From JACDAN01 sp036380355 (lineage in GTDB: Bacteria > Actinomycetota > Thermoleophilia > Gaiellales > Gaiellaceae), in assembly GCA_036380355.1 (NCBI GenBank), contig DASVEW010000088.1:1-42543 (forward strand): a stretch of DNA of 42,543 nucleotides. Direction: 5' to 3'. Shown in pieces: positions 1 through 8,397 of the stretch. Positions within the stretch are counted from its first letter, which is position 1, and each line of letters starts with the position of its first letter. The translations under genes were made by a program, and so were the position numbers. Under the pieces are notes generated by a model. That model worked only from the letters and a program-made list of their open reading frames with translations, was not told where the DNA came from and did not search any database.

Positions 1-50
1 TACCGGTCGGCTCACCGTAGAATCGGCATGGTCCTATCGAAAGGATCACT

Positions 51-137
51 GTGCCGACCTGGCTTTGGATCGTCATCATCGTCATTGTTGTGTTGGCCAT
101 CCTTGGCTACTTTGGCCGGGGACGCTTCTCCAGGTAG
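51..137 (+). CDS. 28-residue single-span membrane peptide
   Basis: A GTG start at 51 is preceded by an AAAGGA ribosome site at 40-45. The product is 28 residues: a short polar start, a strongly hydrophobic run of Ile/Val/Leu at about residues 4-20, and a basic tail ending GRGRFSR. That composition fits a one-pass membrane peptide with a cytoplasmic positive tail. Small proteins of this form are common in actinobacteria, but I know no function. It is monocistronic here, about 350 bases before the next gene. The ribosome site and composition support translation; the short length keeps confidence moderate. Confidence 0.5.
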   Translation: MPTWLWIVIIVIVVLAILGYFGRGRFSR

Positions 138-487
138 CCGCGCCCCGGCTAACTTCGTTTCGCTAGTCGTTCGCCGGACTCTCCTAGGCGCACCTCTTTG
201 GACCGTCACGGGCGCCGTCATCTCGGACGTGCCGTCCCGCGAGATCTCGGGCGTAACGGTGTTGCGCTCGACATCTCACGAAAGATCTCAGGCTTCAAAT
301 CGAGACGGCGCGAGGCCCAGGCTTGGCGGCCTCGGGCGAACGGACGATTTGGCGAGAGGCGCCGGTCGCGGACCGAGTGGGCCAACCCGGCCGACGTTCC
401 GATCAAGACGGGCGCGACCAGCTCGTTACCCGATTCTCACCGGCCGTTCACCCATCGGGCCGCAGCGCGCGGGCACAGTGGCGGTGA
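138..487. other. Gap with no recognised gene
   Basis: This 350-base stretch separates the small membrane peptide from the PHP-domain gene. Open frames cross it on both strands, but they are rich in Arg and Ser, lack ribosome sites and resemble nothing known. A near-palindrome centred on GAGATCTC lies at 241-248. No terminator-like hairpin with a T-run and no convincing promoter were seen. Confidence 0.5.
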
Positions 488-1219
488 ATGCGCGAAGGCG
501 CGCGCGCCCTGCTCTGCGAGCTCCACACGCACACCACCTGGAGCGACGGCGAGCTTTCACTCGCAGCGGTGGTCGACCTCTACGGAACGGCCGGCTTCGA
601 TGTTCTCTGCGTCACCGACCACGTCCTGCGCGGCGACGATCCGTGGCCGCTCCGCAACGGGCGCCCGTGCGTGGATGCCACCAACGTCAGCGCCTACCTC
701 GCCGAGATCGAGCGTGAGCGCGCCCGCGCGCTCTCGGCCTACGGGCTCCTGCTCGTGCCCGGCTTCGAGCTCACCTACAACGACCCGAACCCGGACCGCG
801 CCGCTCACGCCGTCGCGGTCGGGCTGCGCAGCCTCGTCGCGATGGACGACGGGCCGGCCGCGGCGATGGAGAAGGCGCGCGCCGCGGGCGCCGCGATTCT
901 CGCCGCGCACCCGCACGACTCCGGGCCGACGCCGGCCGTCCCGTTCCCCACCTGCTACTTCGCGCGCCGCCGGCGGGAGCTGCGCGGGCTCGTCGATCGC
1001 GTCGAGCTCTTCAACGGGCGGCAGCTCTTCGGTTGGGTCGCGGAGGCCGGGCTGCCGGGCGTCGCCTGCGGCGACCTGCACCGGGCCGACCACCTGCCCG
1101 GCTGGACGACGCTCGTTCCCTGCGAGCACGACGAGCAGGCGCTCGTCGACTACCTGCGCTCGTCGCGGCCCGTGTTCCTGACGCGCCTCGAGCAGCCGAT
1201 CGTCGCGCTCGCCGCGTAG
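488..1219 (+). CDS. PHP-domain metal-dependent phosphoesterase
   Basis: A 243-residue protein with the PHP-domain metal-site pattern: HTHT at residues 13-16 followed by SDG, VTDH at 42-45, a Glu in GFELTY (about 94), HPH at 141-143, and GDLH at 195-198. PHP proteins of this length hydrolyse phosphoesters such as nucleoside 3',5'-bisphosphates or histidinol phosphate; the substrate cannot be told from sequence. The ATG at 488 puts the HTHT motif near the N-terminus, as is usual. A glycosyltransferase follows on the same strand with about 190 bases between. No signal peptide is visible, so the protein is probably cytoplasmic. The family assignment is firm, the substrate unknown. Confidence 0.85.
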   Translation: MREGARALLCELHTHTTWSDGELSLAAVVDLYGTAGFDVLCVTDHVLRGDDPWPLRNGRPCVDATNVSAYLAEIERERARALSAYGLLLVPGFELTYNDPNPDRAAHAVAVGLRSLVAMDDGPAAAMEKARAAGAAILAAHPHDSGPTPAVPFPTCYFARRRRELRGLVDRVELFNGRQLFGWVAEAGLPGVACGDLHRADHLPGWTTLVPCEHDEQALVDYLRSSRPVFLTRLEQPIVALAA

Positions 1220-1410
1220 CCGGCCCGGGCCCTCAGGCGGTCGTGCAGCGTTGCTCCCATGCCGGAAGCGCGCCCGATCCACGAGCGATCCGCTGCCGCG
1301 TCGCCTTCAACCGCGCTCGCGCACCCCGCCGATCCGCTGCCCGCACGTCCGTGTCATCGACCGCGACGGAACCGCGAGCCGCCGCCCGGCGGAAGGACGA
1401 GAATCGCGTT

Positions 1411-2862
1411 GTGCGGGTCGCGGGCGACTTGGCGTGGGGGCAGCCTCGTGTGCGTGGCGGCCGCGCGCCGGCGGCACGCGGGCTGGTCGTCTCGGCGCTG
1501 TTCTTTTTCCCCCGTGGCGGCTCGGCGCAGGTCGCGCGCTCGCTCGCTCGGGCACTGCCGGCCGCCGGCTGGCGGCTGACGCTGGCCGCGGGCTCGCTGG
1601 GACGGTGGGGCGAGCCGACGCACGCGGCGAGCTTCTTCGGCGGGGTCGACCTCCATACGCTCGATTACTCGCCGGCGCTTGAGCCGCTGGTTGCGCCGGT
1701 TCCCTTCCCGCCGTCCTACGAGGATCGCCCGGGTGCGCCCGATCGCGTCTTTGCCGCCGTCGGCGATGCTCGTTATGAGCGGCTCGTCGCTGCCTGGATC
1801 GATCTGCTCGCGCGCGCCGGTGCCGGCAGCGCCGACGTGCTCCATCTGCACCACCTGACGCCGGCGAACGAGGCCGCCGCGCGCGCGTTCCCCTCGGTGC
1901 CGGTGCTGGGCCAGCTGCACGGGACCGAGCTGGCGATGCTGCGCGTGATCGCGGCGGGAGCGCCGCCGGGCTGGCGTTACGCTCAGGCTTGGGGCCGACG
2001 GCTGCGGGCGTGGGCGCGGCGCTGCGCGCTGCTGGTTGTGCCGCCCGGGGCGGAGGCGGAAGCGGCCCTGCTGCTCGGGCTCGAGCGGGCGAGGCTGCGC
2101 GGCCTCCCGAGCGGCGTCGAGCTCGAGTGCTTCTCGCCGCGACCGCTCGCGGACAAGGAGCGGCTTGCGTTTTGGCGTCGTTGGCTCGTCGAGCAGCCGC
2201 GCGGCTGGGATCAGAGCGGTCGGCCGGGAAGCATCGCCTACCGCGAGGACGAGCTCGCTCCCTTCCGGGCCGGCGGCCCCGTCTTCGTTTACGTCGGTCG
2301 CTTCACGGCGGTCAAGTGCCTCCCGCTCCTGGTCAGTGCGCACGCGCGTGCCGTTGCGCGGCTCGGCAGGCCGGCGCCGCTCGTGCTCGTCGGCGGCCAT
2401 CCGGGCGAGTGGGAGGGGGAGCATCCGCTCGCGACAGCGCGGAGGATCGGAAACGAGCAGGTCTTCCTGGCCGGCTGGCGCCCGCACGAGCAGCTGCCGC
2501 AGGCGCTGAACGCGGCCGACGCGCTCGTGCTGCCCTCCGTCGCCGAGGCGTTCGGGCTCGTGCTTGTCGAGGCGATGGCCTGCGGCCTGCCGGTGATCGC
2601 CTCCCGCGCGCACGGCCCGGCGGCGATCGTCGCCGACGGAAGCACGGGCTGGCTGATCCCGCCCGACGACGAGGACGCGCTCGTCGACGCCCTGCTCGCG
2701 GCCGCCAACGGCCACCGGGAACGCCGGGCGCGCGGCCGACGCGCGCAGACAACCAGCCGCCGATACAACTGGGTGGAGATCGCCGCTCGCTTCGCGTCCC
2801 TGTACGAGCAGCTGCTCGCCTCCTCGCCCAGGCAGCAGGTCGCGCGCAGCCGCCGCGCTTGA
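1411..2862 (+). CDS. GT4-family glycosyltransferase
   Basis: About 483 residues from a GTG at 1411. The open frame extends upstream into the PHP gene, but the conserved GT-B N-terminal start (VVSALFFFPRGGSAQ) lies just after 1490, so 1411 or a slightly later GTG is the realistic start; GGAAGGA lies at 1391-1397. The C-terminal half carries the GT4 donor-binding signature: VYVGRF, VLVGG, then EAFGLVLVE with the two Glu of the EX7E motif at about 379 and 387, followed by ACGLPVIAS. Such enzymes transfer sugars from nucleotide-sugar donors. The acceptor is unknown, and there is no glycan cluster nearby to suggest one. It may be co-transcribed with the PHP gene. Confidence 0.82.
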   Translation: MRVAGDLAWGQPRVRGGRAPAARGLVVSALFFFPRGGSAQVARSLARALPAAGWRLTLAAGSLGRWGEPTHAASFFGGVDLHTLDYSPALEPLVAPVPFPPSYEDRPGAPDRVFAAVGDARYERLVAAWIDLLARAGAGSADVLHLHHLTPANEAAARAFPSVPVLGQLHGTELAMLRVIAAGAPPGWRYAQAWGRRLRAWARRCALLVVPPGAEAEAALLLGLERARLRGLPSGVELECFSPRPLADKERLAFWRRWLVEQPRGWDQSGRPGSIAYREDELAPFRAGGPVFVYVGRFTAVKCLPLLVSAHARAVARLGRPAPLVLVGGHPGEWEGEHPLATARRIGNEQVFLAGWRPHEQLPQALNAADALVLPSVAEAFGLVLVEAMACGLPVIASRAHGPAAIVADGSTGWLIPPDDEDALVDALLAAANGHRERRARGRRAQTTSRRYNWVEIAARFASLYEQLLASSPRQQVARSRRA

Positions 2863-3083
2863 CCAAGGTGCTGGTCGAGCCGCATCTGGCCTTGAGGTTG
2901 GAGAAGGCGCTCTCGATCGCGAGCTGAGTTGAGGCGAGGCTCGCTGGTCTCGTTGGCGGCTATGCGTGCTTGGCCGGGGTGAGCAGCTCGACTCCGTCTG
3001 CGGCGTTCCGCGCCCGGTAGCCGCTGCTGTGGGGTGCGTAAAGTCGGTTCGACCTGCAAATCAGGTGAAGGAGGACTGGATCG
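2863..3083. other. Intergenic, possible degraded minus-strand coding relics
   Basis: On the minus strand, a frame ending at the stop codon at 2962-2960 reads as protein-like sequence (RNAADGVELLTPAKHA at its C-terminus) and runs open back to about 3050 without a start codon. A second fragment at about 2860-2930 reads AIESAFSNLKARCG. Both look like pieces of a decayed gene, possibly a transposase, but I cannot name the family. The 16-base sequence GGGTGCGTAAAGTCGG at 3032-3047 recurs at 8011-8026. A strong GGAGGA ribosome site for the next gene is at 3069-3074. Confidence 0.3.
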
Positions 3084-4598
3084 ATGTCGAAGGAGACGAT
3101 CTCGCGGGAGCGGCTCGAGGCGCCGCCCGGAACCATCTACGCCGAGACGATCCTCGAGCCGAGCCATCTCTTCATGCTCGCGCACTACTTCTCGCCGCTC
3201 GCCTCGACGAACAAGGCGTGGACGGTGATGCTCGTGGAGACGGGAATCGTCGATGAGGACAGAGGCGCCGCCCTGCTCGACGCGATCCTCGAACTCGAGG
3301 CGGCCGGGCCGGAGGCGATCGGCGACTTCGACCCTCGCTACGAGTATTTCTACTCCCATGTCGAGCGGTTCCTCACCGAACGAATCGGGGAGGAGATCGC
3401 CGGCGAGATCAACATCGCCCGCACGCGACCGGAGCCGCTAACGCGTCTCCTTCTCCGCTCGCGCCTGCTCGACCTGTGTGACGCCCTCGCCGGCTTCTGC
3501 GCGAACCTTTTGACGCTTGCCGAGCGGGAAGCCGACACGGTCATGCCACAGTGGACGCACTTCCAGCCCGCACAGATCTCCACGCTGGGCCACTACCTCG
3601 TCGGCATCGAGAACCTCTTGGCGCGCGACTTCGACCGGCTTCGCGCCGCCTACCGAACCACGAACCGGTGCACGCTCGGCTGTGGCGCGCTCGCCGGGAC
3701 GTCGTATCCCATCGACCGGCAGCTCGTCAGCGACCTCCTCGGCTTCGACGGCTTCCAGGAGAACACGATCGACTGCGTGGCCGCGGCCGACTACGTCCTG
3801 GAGACGGCGACTGCGACAGCCGGTCTCATGGTCTCCCTCAGTCGTCTCTGCCAGGACCTCTGGACCTGGCACACCGAGGAGTTCGGCTTCATCGAGATCG
3901 GCGACGAGTACGCGGGGTCGAGCAGCATGATGCCGCAGAAGAAGAACGCATACGTGTTCGAGTACGTGCGTGCGCGTGCGGCGCACGCAATCGGCGACGC
4001 GGCCGCGGCGCTCGGGACGCTCCGCGCCGCGAACTTTCAGGATCTGAAGGACGTGGAGGAGGAGGTCGTCACGCCCGTCGTCCGCTCCCTGGACGAAGCG
4101 GCTCGGGCACTGCGGCTTCTCGACGGATCGATCCGATCGATGCAGATCAACCGCGAGCTCATGCTCGAGCAGGCACGCCGGAGCTTCGCCACGGCGACCG
4201 AGCTCGCCGCGGCTATCCACCGTCGGGGCGGCCTCTCCTATCGCACTGCGCACCGGGTCGTCGCAAACCTCGTGCTCCGCGCCTCGCGTCTCGGGAGGGA
4301 CGCGCGCACCGTCGACCTCGCGCTTTTGAACGAGTCGGCGCGCGACCTGCTCGGCCACGACCTCGAGATCGACGAAGACACGTTCCGGAAGGCGCTCGAC
4401 CCCGTCGCGTTTGTCGCCGCGCATGCCGTGACGGGCGGACCCGCCCCCAACGCTGTACGTGAATCTGTCGCGTCGGCGCGCGCGACGCTCGACGAGCGGA
4501 AGCGGGCGGTCAAGGACGATCGCGCCGCCCTTGCCAACGCGGCCGCCGAGCTCGGCGCCCGGGTCGCACGGCTACGCGAGCGGATGGCCGCTCAATGA
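3084..4598 (+). CDS. Argininosuccinate lyase-like protein (fumarase/aspartase superfamily)
   Basis: A 504-residue protein with an ATG start and a strong GGAGGA ribosome site. The superfamily signature reads GSSSMMPQKKN at residues 278-288; the HFQPAQ segment and SSxMPQKKN loop are those of ArgH-type lyases, which reversibly eliminate fumarate. It is longer than typical ArgH (about 460 residues), and the usual NPD after KK is NAY. The signature can also be read with one residue more than the canonical spacing. No argG or other arginine gene is adjacent. It may be a paralogue with another fumarate- or acid-eliminating role rather than the housekeeping ArgH. Superfamily assignment is firm; the exact reaction is inferred. 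Confidence 0.8.
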   Translation: MSKETISRERLEAPPGTIYAETILEPSHLFMLAHYFSPLASTNKAWTVMLVETGIVDEDRGAALLDAILELEAAGPEAIGDFDPRYEYFYSHVERFLTERIGEEIAGEINIARTRPEPLTRLLLRSRLLDLCDALAGFCANLLTLAEREADTVMPQWTHFQPAQISTLGHYLVGIENLLARDFDRLRAAYRTTNRCTLGCGALAGTSYPIDRQLVSDLLGFDGFQENTIDCVAAADYVLETATATAGLMVSLSRLCQDLWTWHTEEFGFIEIGDEYAGSSSMMPQKKNAYVFEYVRARAAHAIGDAAAALGTLRAANFQDLKDVEEEVVTPVVRSLDEAARALRLLDGSIRSMQINRELMLEQARRSFATATELAAAIHRRGGLSYRTAHRVVANLVLRASRLGRDARTVDLALLNESARDLLGHDLEIDEDTFRKALDPVAFVAAHAVTGGPAPNAVRESVASARATLDERKRAVKDDRAALANAAAELGARVARLRERMAAQ

Positions 4599-5015
4599 GC
4601 GAACCCGCCCTGCTCGGTAGTACTCGTGTAGGGGTCCGCCGAGCTCGTCGTGCCGTCGGATCTCGCTTTGCGGCGAAAGGAATTGGACCGCGGGGCCAGC
4701 CGCTTACCGGGCCTGCTCCGATGGCGTGACCCCAGGGGAGGAGACCAGCCGAGTTACGACGTGCTCGTGTATTGCGACCTGAAGACGACTAGATCGTACG
4801 AACTTGGCGAGCCGGTGCCCGAGGTTGGTGAAGGCCTCTACGTCGCGTTGGCCGCTGCTTCACGCCCGCCGAGCGGCGACCATCGTAGTAGCGCATAGAA
4901 CGAAGCGGATGGAGGTGCTTGAGTGGCGCCCCAGGCTGCCGGCATGGCGAGCGTTCCTTCGACCAACCCGCGCCGAGTCCGACGCTTGTCATGCCCTCGG
5001 CGTAGGATCGAAGGC
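4599..5015. other. Gap with one doubtful small open frame
   Basis: An open frame from the GTG at 4650 to the stop at 4898 (82 codons) has a plausible second half (SYELGEPVPEVGEGLYV), with a GGGGAGGAG run at 4735-4743 that is not well spaced from any start in that frame. It resembles nothing I recognise and could be a relic. Nothing else in the 417 bases looks like a gene, terminator or promoter. Confidence 0.3.
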
Positions 5016-5327
5016 GTGAGTACGGTCTGCTTCCGCGTTGGAGCCCGCGAGTTCTCGATTGAGCGCCACGCCGCAGCCATCTTCGCGACGAACCTCGACA
5101 AGCTGAGCACGGGAAAGCTCGGCGATGACGGGCGGGCCGGAGCGCCGTCGCTGCTCGAGAAGGTCGATGACGTCGTCGTCGGAAACTCCCACAACACGAT
5201 CGAGCTTGAAGGCGACGAAGCCGAGGCGGCCTTCTATGTCCTGAACGTCTCGATCGACGCGCCGAGCGCGGAGCGGGAACTTGCGGCCGCTCTTCGCCGT
5301 CTCCGAGACGACAGCTTGCGAGGCTAG
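5016..5327 (+). CDS. Hypothetical protein, 103 residues
   Basis: A GTG start at 5016 follows a weak AGGATCGAAGG site. The open frame continues upstream but is Arg/Ser-rich there, so 5016 is preferred. The product is soluble-looking, with mixed alternating hydrophobic residues in the first third (STVCFRVGAREFSI), an acidic middle (NTIELEGDEAEAAF) and a helical, charged C-terminus. I recognise no domain. It sits alone between a gap and an opposing small gene. Base use is normal for the window, supporting a real gene. Confidence 0.45.
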   Translation: MSTVCFRVGAREFSIERHAAAIFATNLDKLSTGKLGDDGRAGAPSLLEKVDDVVVGNSHNTIELEGDEAEAAFYVLNVSIDAPSAERELAAALRRLRDDSLRG

Positions 5328-5391
5328 CTCGGTCGCCGCCGGCGAGCAGGGACCCCTGTCGATGAACAGCGCGCACGATCCATCTGTAGCC

Positions 5392-5715
5392 TCATTCCGT
5401 CTTCGCGGGCGGCTCCCGCTCGACGGCGAGCGTGAGGCAGATCGTTCCGAGGAGCTCGACAAGGTCGCCCGCCGCGGCAAGAGCCTGCCCGTCGCTCATT
5501 GAGTCGGTAGTTGCCTCGATGTCACCCCGGGCTGTCACGGCGTCCTTGATGCTCGTAAAGAGCGCGCGCTCCTTCGGATCGTCGAAGTCGTCCGGCCTCA
5601 GGTGGACGAGCGCACCGATCCACGCGTTTCCTAGGCGCTGCTGGATTGGGCCCGCGCTCACGGCAAGGGACCTGACCGCGACGACGAGCTTCTCAACTAC
5701 GTAGCCGGTGGCCAC
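5392..5715 (-). CDS. Hypothetical protein, about 107 residues
   Basis: A minus-strand frame read from the GTG at 5715. The sequence begins ATGYVVEKLVVAVRSLAVSAG and continues as a charged soluble protein with an acidic stretch (RPDDFDDPKERALF) and a helical C-terminus. An alternative upstream start at 5817 would add an Arg/Pro-rich segment that looks non-coding. No ribosome site is obvious. A small membrane peptide frame ends 10 bases upstream on the same strand, so the two may be co-transcribed. No family recognised. Confidence 0.4.
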   Translation of the reverse strand: MATGYVVEKLVVAVRSLAVSAGPIQQRLGNAWIGALVHLRPDDFDDPKERALFTSIKDAVTARGDIEATTDSMSDGQALAAAGDLVELLGTICLTLAVEREPPAKTE

Positions 5716-5725
5716 TGCGAGGAGT

Positions 5726-5878
5726 CTATGTACGTGCCGAGGCCGTGCTCGAGGCGCTGCAGGCGAGGGGGGAGACCTCGGCGGCCTCGAGGAGATCCGG
5801 CTCATGGCCGAACGCAAGCTCGCCGACGATTCCGGCGAAGATCAGCACACCGGCCAGGATGGCCGCGATCCCCGGCAC
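5726..5878 (-). CDS. Possible 50-residue membrane peptide
   Basis: From a GTG at 5878 the minus strand encodes about 50 residues with one clear hydrophobic span near the start (GIAAILAGVLIFAGIVGELAF) and an acidic tail (HEPDLLEAAEVSP). No good ribosome site precedes it, so it may be a relic or use another start. Its stop lies 10 bases before the start of the next minus-strand gene. Confidence 0.3.
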   Translation of the reverse strand: MPGIAAILAGVLIFAGIVGELAFGHEPDLLEAAEVSPLACSASSTASART

Positions 5879-6421
5879 GCGAACGCGACGCCATCAGGGG
5901 CGGAAGCGTAGGTCGCGGGTGTCGCGAACGCAACTTGAGCGCCCTTGGGGCGTTCTGTCCCACTGGTCGTTGCTGATCAGCTAGGGACGGCCTAATTGGG
6001 CCTCGCGAGCGGCCCCTGGTCCGCGCAGACGAAACAACGTTCGAGTCAGCGAACATTCCTGAACGCTCGCCGAGTCGACCGTATCTGTCCCTACAACCTG
6101 GTCGCGCCGTCAGACCAGAGTGGACGCGGTCTCCGGCCGAGGTCGGTGCTCAGCACGCAACGGCGCGACGCCGAGCGCGACCCGGGCACCTTCGAAGACG
6201 AAGAGGTCGATGTCGTGGATCGGATCGACGTCCAGGGTGATCGCGACGAGGATGCCCGCTGCTCCGACGAGCGGCAGTACCCGGGCGGCCGAGTGTGTCG
6301 CGGAGCGCGGGCGGCGCGTGGCGAGCGAAGCACCGTGAGTTTCATCCTCGGCTTGTATCCCGCCGCCTCCCTGCGCCGCGCAAAATTGGCAGTGTCAGAG
6401 AACCGCGACGAAGGAGTCCTA
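5879..6421. other. Gap with a possible start-less gene relic
   Basis: On the minus strand, a frame from about 6350 down to the stop near 6117 reads like protein: a hydrophobic span (RVLPLVGAAGILVAITL), then DVDPIHDIDLFVFEGARVAL and a charged tail. It has no ATG, GTG or TTG before the preceding in-frame stop, so it may be a 5'-truncated remnant or chance. Nothing else recognisable is present. An AAGGAG site at 6409-6414 belongs to the next gene. Confidence 0.3.
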
Positions 6422-6679
6422 GTGGGCGAGCAGGACTATCGACAGGAGAACCGTGACCGAATCAAGGAGCTGAGGCAGGAATTCCAGCAGCGCCAAGCAG
6501 CCGTCGAAGCTGTCATGGAGGAGATGCGCGAGGACATCGAGAAGCGGGCTGAGGAGCATCCTTACGCTCGGGTCAGCGAAACGGCGAGTCTTGGACTGCT
6601 GATCGCCGACGCGATTAGACAGTCTGGACGCGAGATCGCCCTAGCGATCCGCGAGACGGCACAGATGCGAGAGGGCTAG
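6422..6679 (+). CDS. Small helical (coiled-coil-like) hypothetical protein
   Basis: A GTG at 6422 has a well-spaced AAGGAG site (6409-6414). The 85-residue product is highly charged and predicted helical: EQDYRQENRDRIKELRQEF followed by QQRQAAVEAVMEEMREDIEK, with heptad-like spacing, then a less charged region (SLGLLIADAIRQSGREIALA). No cysteine, signal peptide or membrane span. Function unknown; the shape suggests a structural or oligomeric protein. The next frame starts two bases after its stop, suggesting translational coupling to a now-frameshifted membrane gene. Confidence 0.5.
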   Translation: MGEQDYRQENRDRIKELRQEFQQRQAAVEAVMEEMREDIEKRAEEHPYARVSETASLGLLIADAIRQSGREIALAIRETAQMREG

Positions 6680-6681
6680 CG

Positions 6682-6911
6682 GTGCGGGAGGGCGTGCTCG
6701 AGAAAGGCGACCTGCGTTACCCGACGCTCGGCGGAACGATCTTCGTCGGGGTGTTCCTCGGGTTGGCGGGCAGTGCTCAGCATGTGGCGTGACTGGCATC
6801 TGGCCGTTCATCCCTGCGGCGCCGATCTTCATTTACCTCCTGGTGGCAATCTCATCCCGGTGCGAATCAACAACCACCGAGAGGACGCACGGGCGGTCGT
6901 TGACAATCTGA
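6682..6911 (+). pseudogene. Frameshifted two-span membrane protein
   Basis: The frame from the GTG at 6682 encodes a short charged start and one membrane span (TLGGTIFVGVFLGLAG) and stops at 6790-6792. A second frame, opening at 6789, continues with a second span (VTGIWPFIPAAPIFIYLLVA) and stops at 6909-6911. Joined by a one-base shift near 6785-6789 they form a plausible small two-span membrane protein. Either the gene is dead or the sequence has an error here. Family not recognised. Confidence 0.5.
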
Positions 6912-7085
6912 TTGCTGACCGAGAGCGCGCGTCGCTTGCGGCGGGCAGACGTTCAGCGAGTCGCGCGAGCAAGTCTTTCGAGGTCGGCGCGACGGGTTGC
7001 TCGTGCCGCGAGCCGGCGCGACCAGGCGCCGATTTGGGCGCTCCCGGAGCACGGCCGGGACGACGCTGTACCCTCGAGTCGTGGA

Positions 7086-7568
7086 ATGAAGCGCCACCCG
7101 GCCCTGATCCCGCTCTCGCGCGACCATCACGACGGCCTCGTGCAGGCAGTGCGGCTGCGCCGTGCTGCCGCGGACGGGGATGCTTCGGCTCGGCTCGCGG
7201 CGGCCAGGGAATTCGTGGAGTTCTTCAGGAACGAAGAGCGTGTCCACCTTCGGGGTGAGGAAGAAGAGCTCTTCCCGCTGTTCCTCAGGCACGTCCAGTC
7301 GGAGCCTGCTCCCCTCCGCGAGGCACGCGTTCACCACGTGCAGCTCGAGGGGTTCGCTCGCAAACTTGAAATCGCCGTGGCGGCCGGCATCGCTGATCGA
7401 GAGACGTTGGATGCGGCGGGGGCGCTGCTTGACGCACACATCCGGCTTGAGGAGCGACAGCTCTTCCCGCTGATCGAAGAACTCGTGCCAGACGACGAGC
7501 TCCGGAGCCTCGGGCTCGCCAGCAGGGACGTGACCTGCGCCGTTCGGGGCCCGCCCCTCACGAGCTAG
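7086..7568 (+). CDS. Hemerythrin (HHE) domain protein
   Basis: A 160-residue protein from the ATG at 7086, chosen because the first hemerythrin motif (HPALIPLSRDHH) starts at residue 4. The diiron ligand pattern is complete: His14/15, HLRGEEE (His54, Glu58), RVHH (His83/84) and HIRLEE (His118, Glu122). Bacterial HHE proteins bind O2 or react with nitric oxide or peroxide; which applies here is unknown. It is the best-preserved gene in an otherwise decaying stretch. Nothing upstream forms an operon with it, and fragments of broken genes follow. Confidence 0.85.
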   Translation: MKRHPALIPLSRDHHDGLVQAVRLRRAAADGDASARLAAAREFVEFFRNEERVHLRGEEEELFPLFLRHVQSEPAPLREARVHHVQLEGFARKLEIAVAAGIADRETLDAAGALLDAHIRLEERQLFPLIEELVPDDELRSLGLASRDVTCAVRGPPLTS

Positions 7569-7569
7569 T

Positions 7570-7740
7570 CGAAACTCGTTCAGCCACGCGAGCACTGAAC
7601 AGCTCGCCGCCGCCTCGGACGCGCTCGCGGCCAGCGGTGTCCCGCTCCGCTACCTCGGCACGTCGTTCGTGCCCGAGGAGGAATCGTGCTTCTGCCCCGT
7701 TCGAGAGCCCCCGCTCCGAGAAACGGCGAGTTTTCAGGCG
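7570..7740 (+). pseudogene. Fragment resembling a small DUF4242/SCO4226-like protein
   Basis: The frame reading EQLAAASDALAASGVPLRYL then GTSFVPEEESCFC matches the segment I associate with small DUF4242/SCO4226-type actinobacterial proteins, where VRYLRS-FVPEDETCF is the core. No start codon fits upstream, and after CFC the reading loses any resemblance. An N-terminal piece (HELVETRSATRALN) may lie in a different frame at about 7555-7597. It looks like a truncated, frameshifted remnant. The family name is from memory and should be treated as tentative. Confidence 0.45.
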
Positions 7741-8397
7741 GGACCGAGTTTCGGCACCCCACACCCCGTTCTGCTCTTCTCGATTCGCCCCAAACGGCGT
7801 AGGATGTTCTGGACTGGCCCTGCACTCAGGTTCCGGCCGGAGCCCGCAACCCACCAACGCGCCGATGCGCGCGAGGCGAGGAGCTTAAGGCGAACGGAGC
7901 TTCGTGTGCGGGGCCAGCCTCTTGCCGCGTCGTAGGTCACGCGTGCCCGTGGCCGAACTTCAGCATGCCGCCGCAGAGCTTCACGCCTGTGGCCGTCCGC
8001 GTCGACCTGTGGGTGCGTAAAGTCGGGCCGGGTGACTGACACCGGGGCGGGTGGGGCCGCTTCCGCATTCGGTAAGGCAAAAGCGACCGGGGCTCCGGCC
8101 AACCCCTGACGACGGTTTCGGAGTCTCCATCGCCCTTCGCTAAGAGCCCGTGGCAGCACCGGTCCACCTGACACCAACCTTTGACCGCCGGTCGTGTCGA
8201 CCGAGGGCACCCCTTCGGTTTCAGCGTTCTCCCGGATCCTTCCGGACGTTGCACGCCCGACCTTCTGCTTTCATTCCGAAGCCCGGTTTGGGCCTGTGCT
8301 GGCGAGGATTGTCGTTACGCGGACGAGAACGGGGCCCAGCGAGCTCGTTTTTCACGGACGCCAGTGGGCTAGACGTCCGGGCAGCGTCGCCGTCTCC
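7741..8397. other. Gap with no recognised gene
   Basis: About 660 bases with no convincing gene on either strand. Open frames are Arg/Pro/Ser-rich and disagree with the codon use of neighbours. The 16-base sequence GGGTGCGTAAAGTCGG at 8011-8026 is identical to 3032-3047. A 26-codon frame from the GTG at 8032 follows it directly, without a ribosome site. The stretch looks like decayed coding DNA. Confidence 0.5.

Noticed and set aside
8032..8109. 26-codon frame after the repeated 16-mer
   Set aside because: No ribosome site and no resemblance to known peptides.
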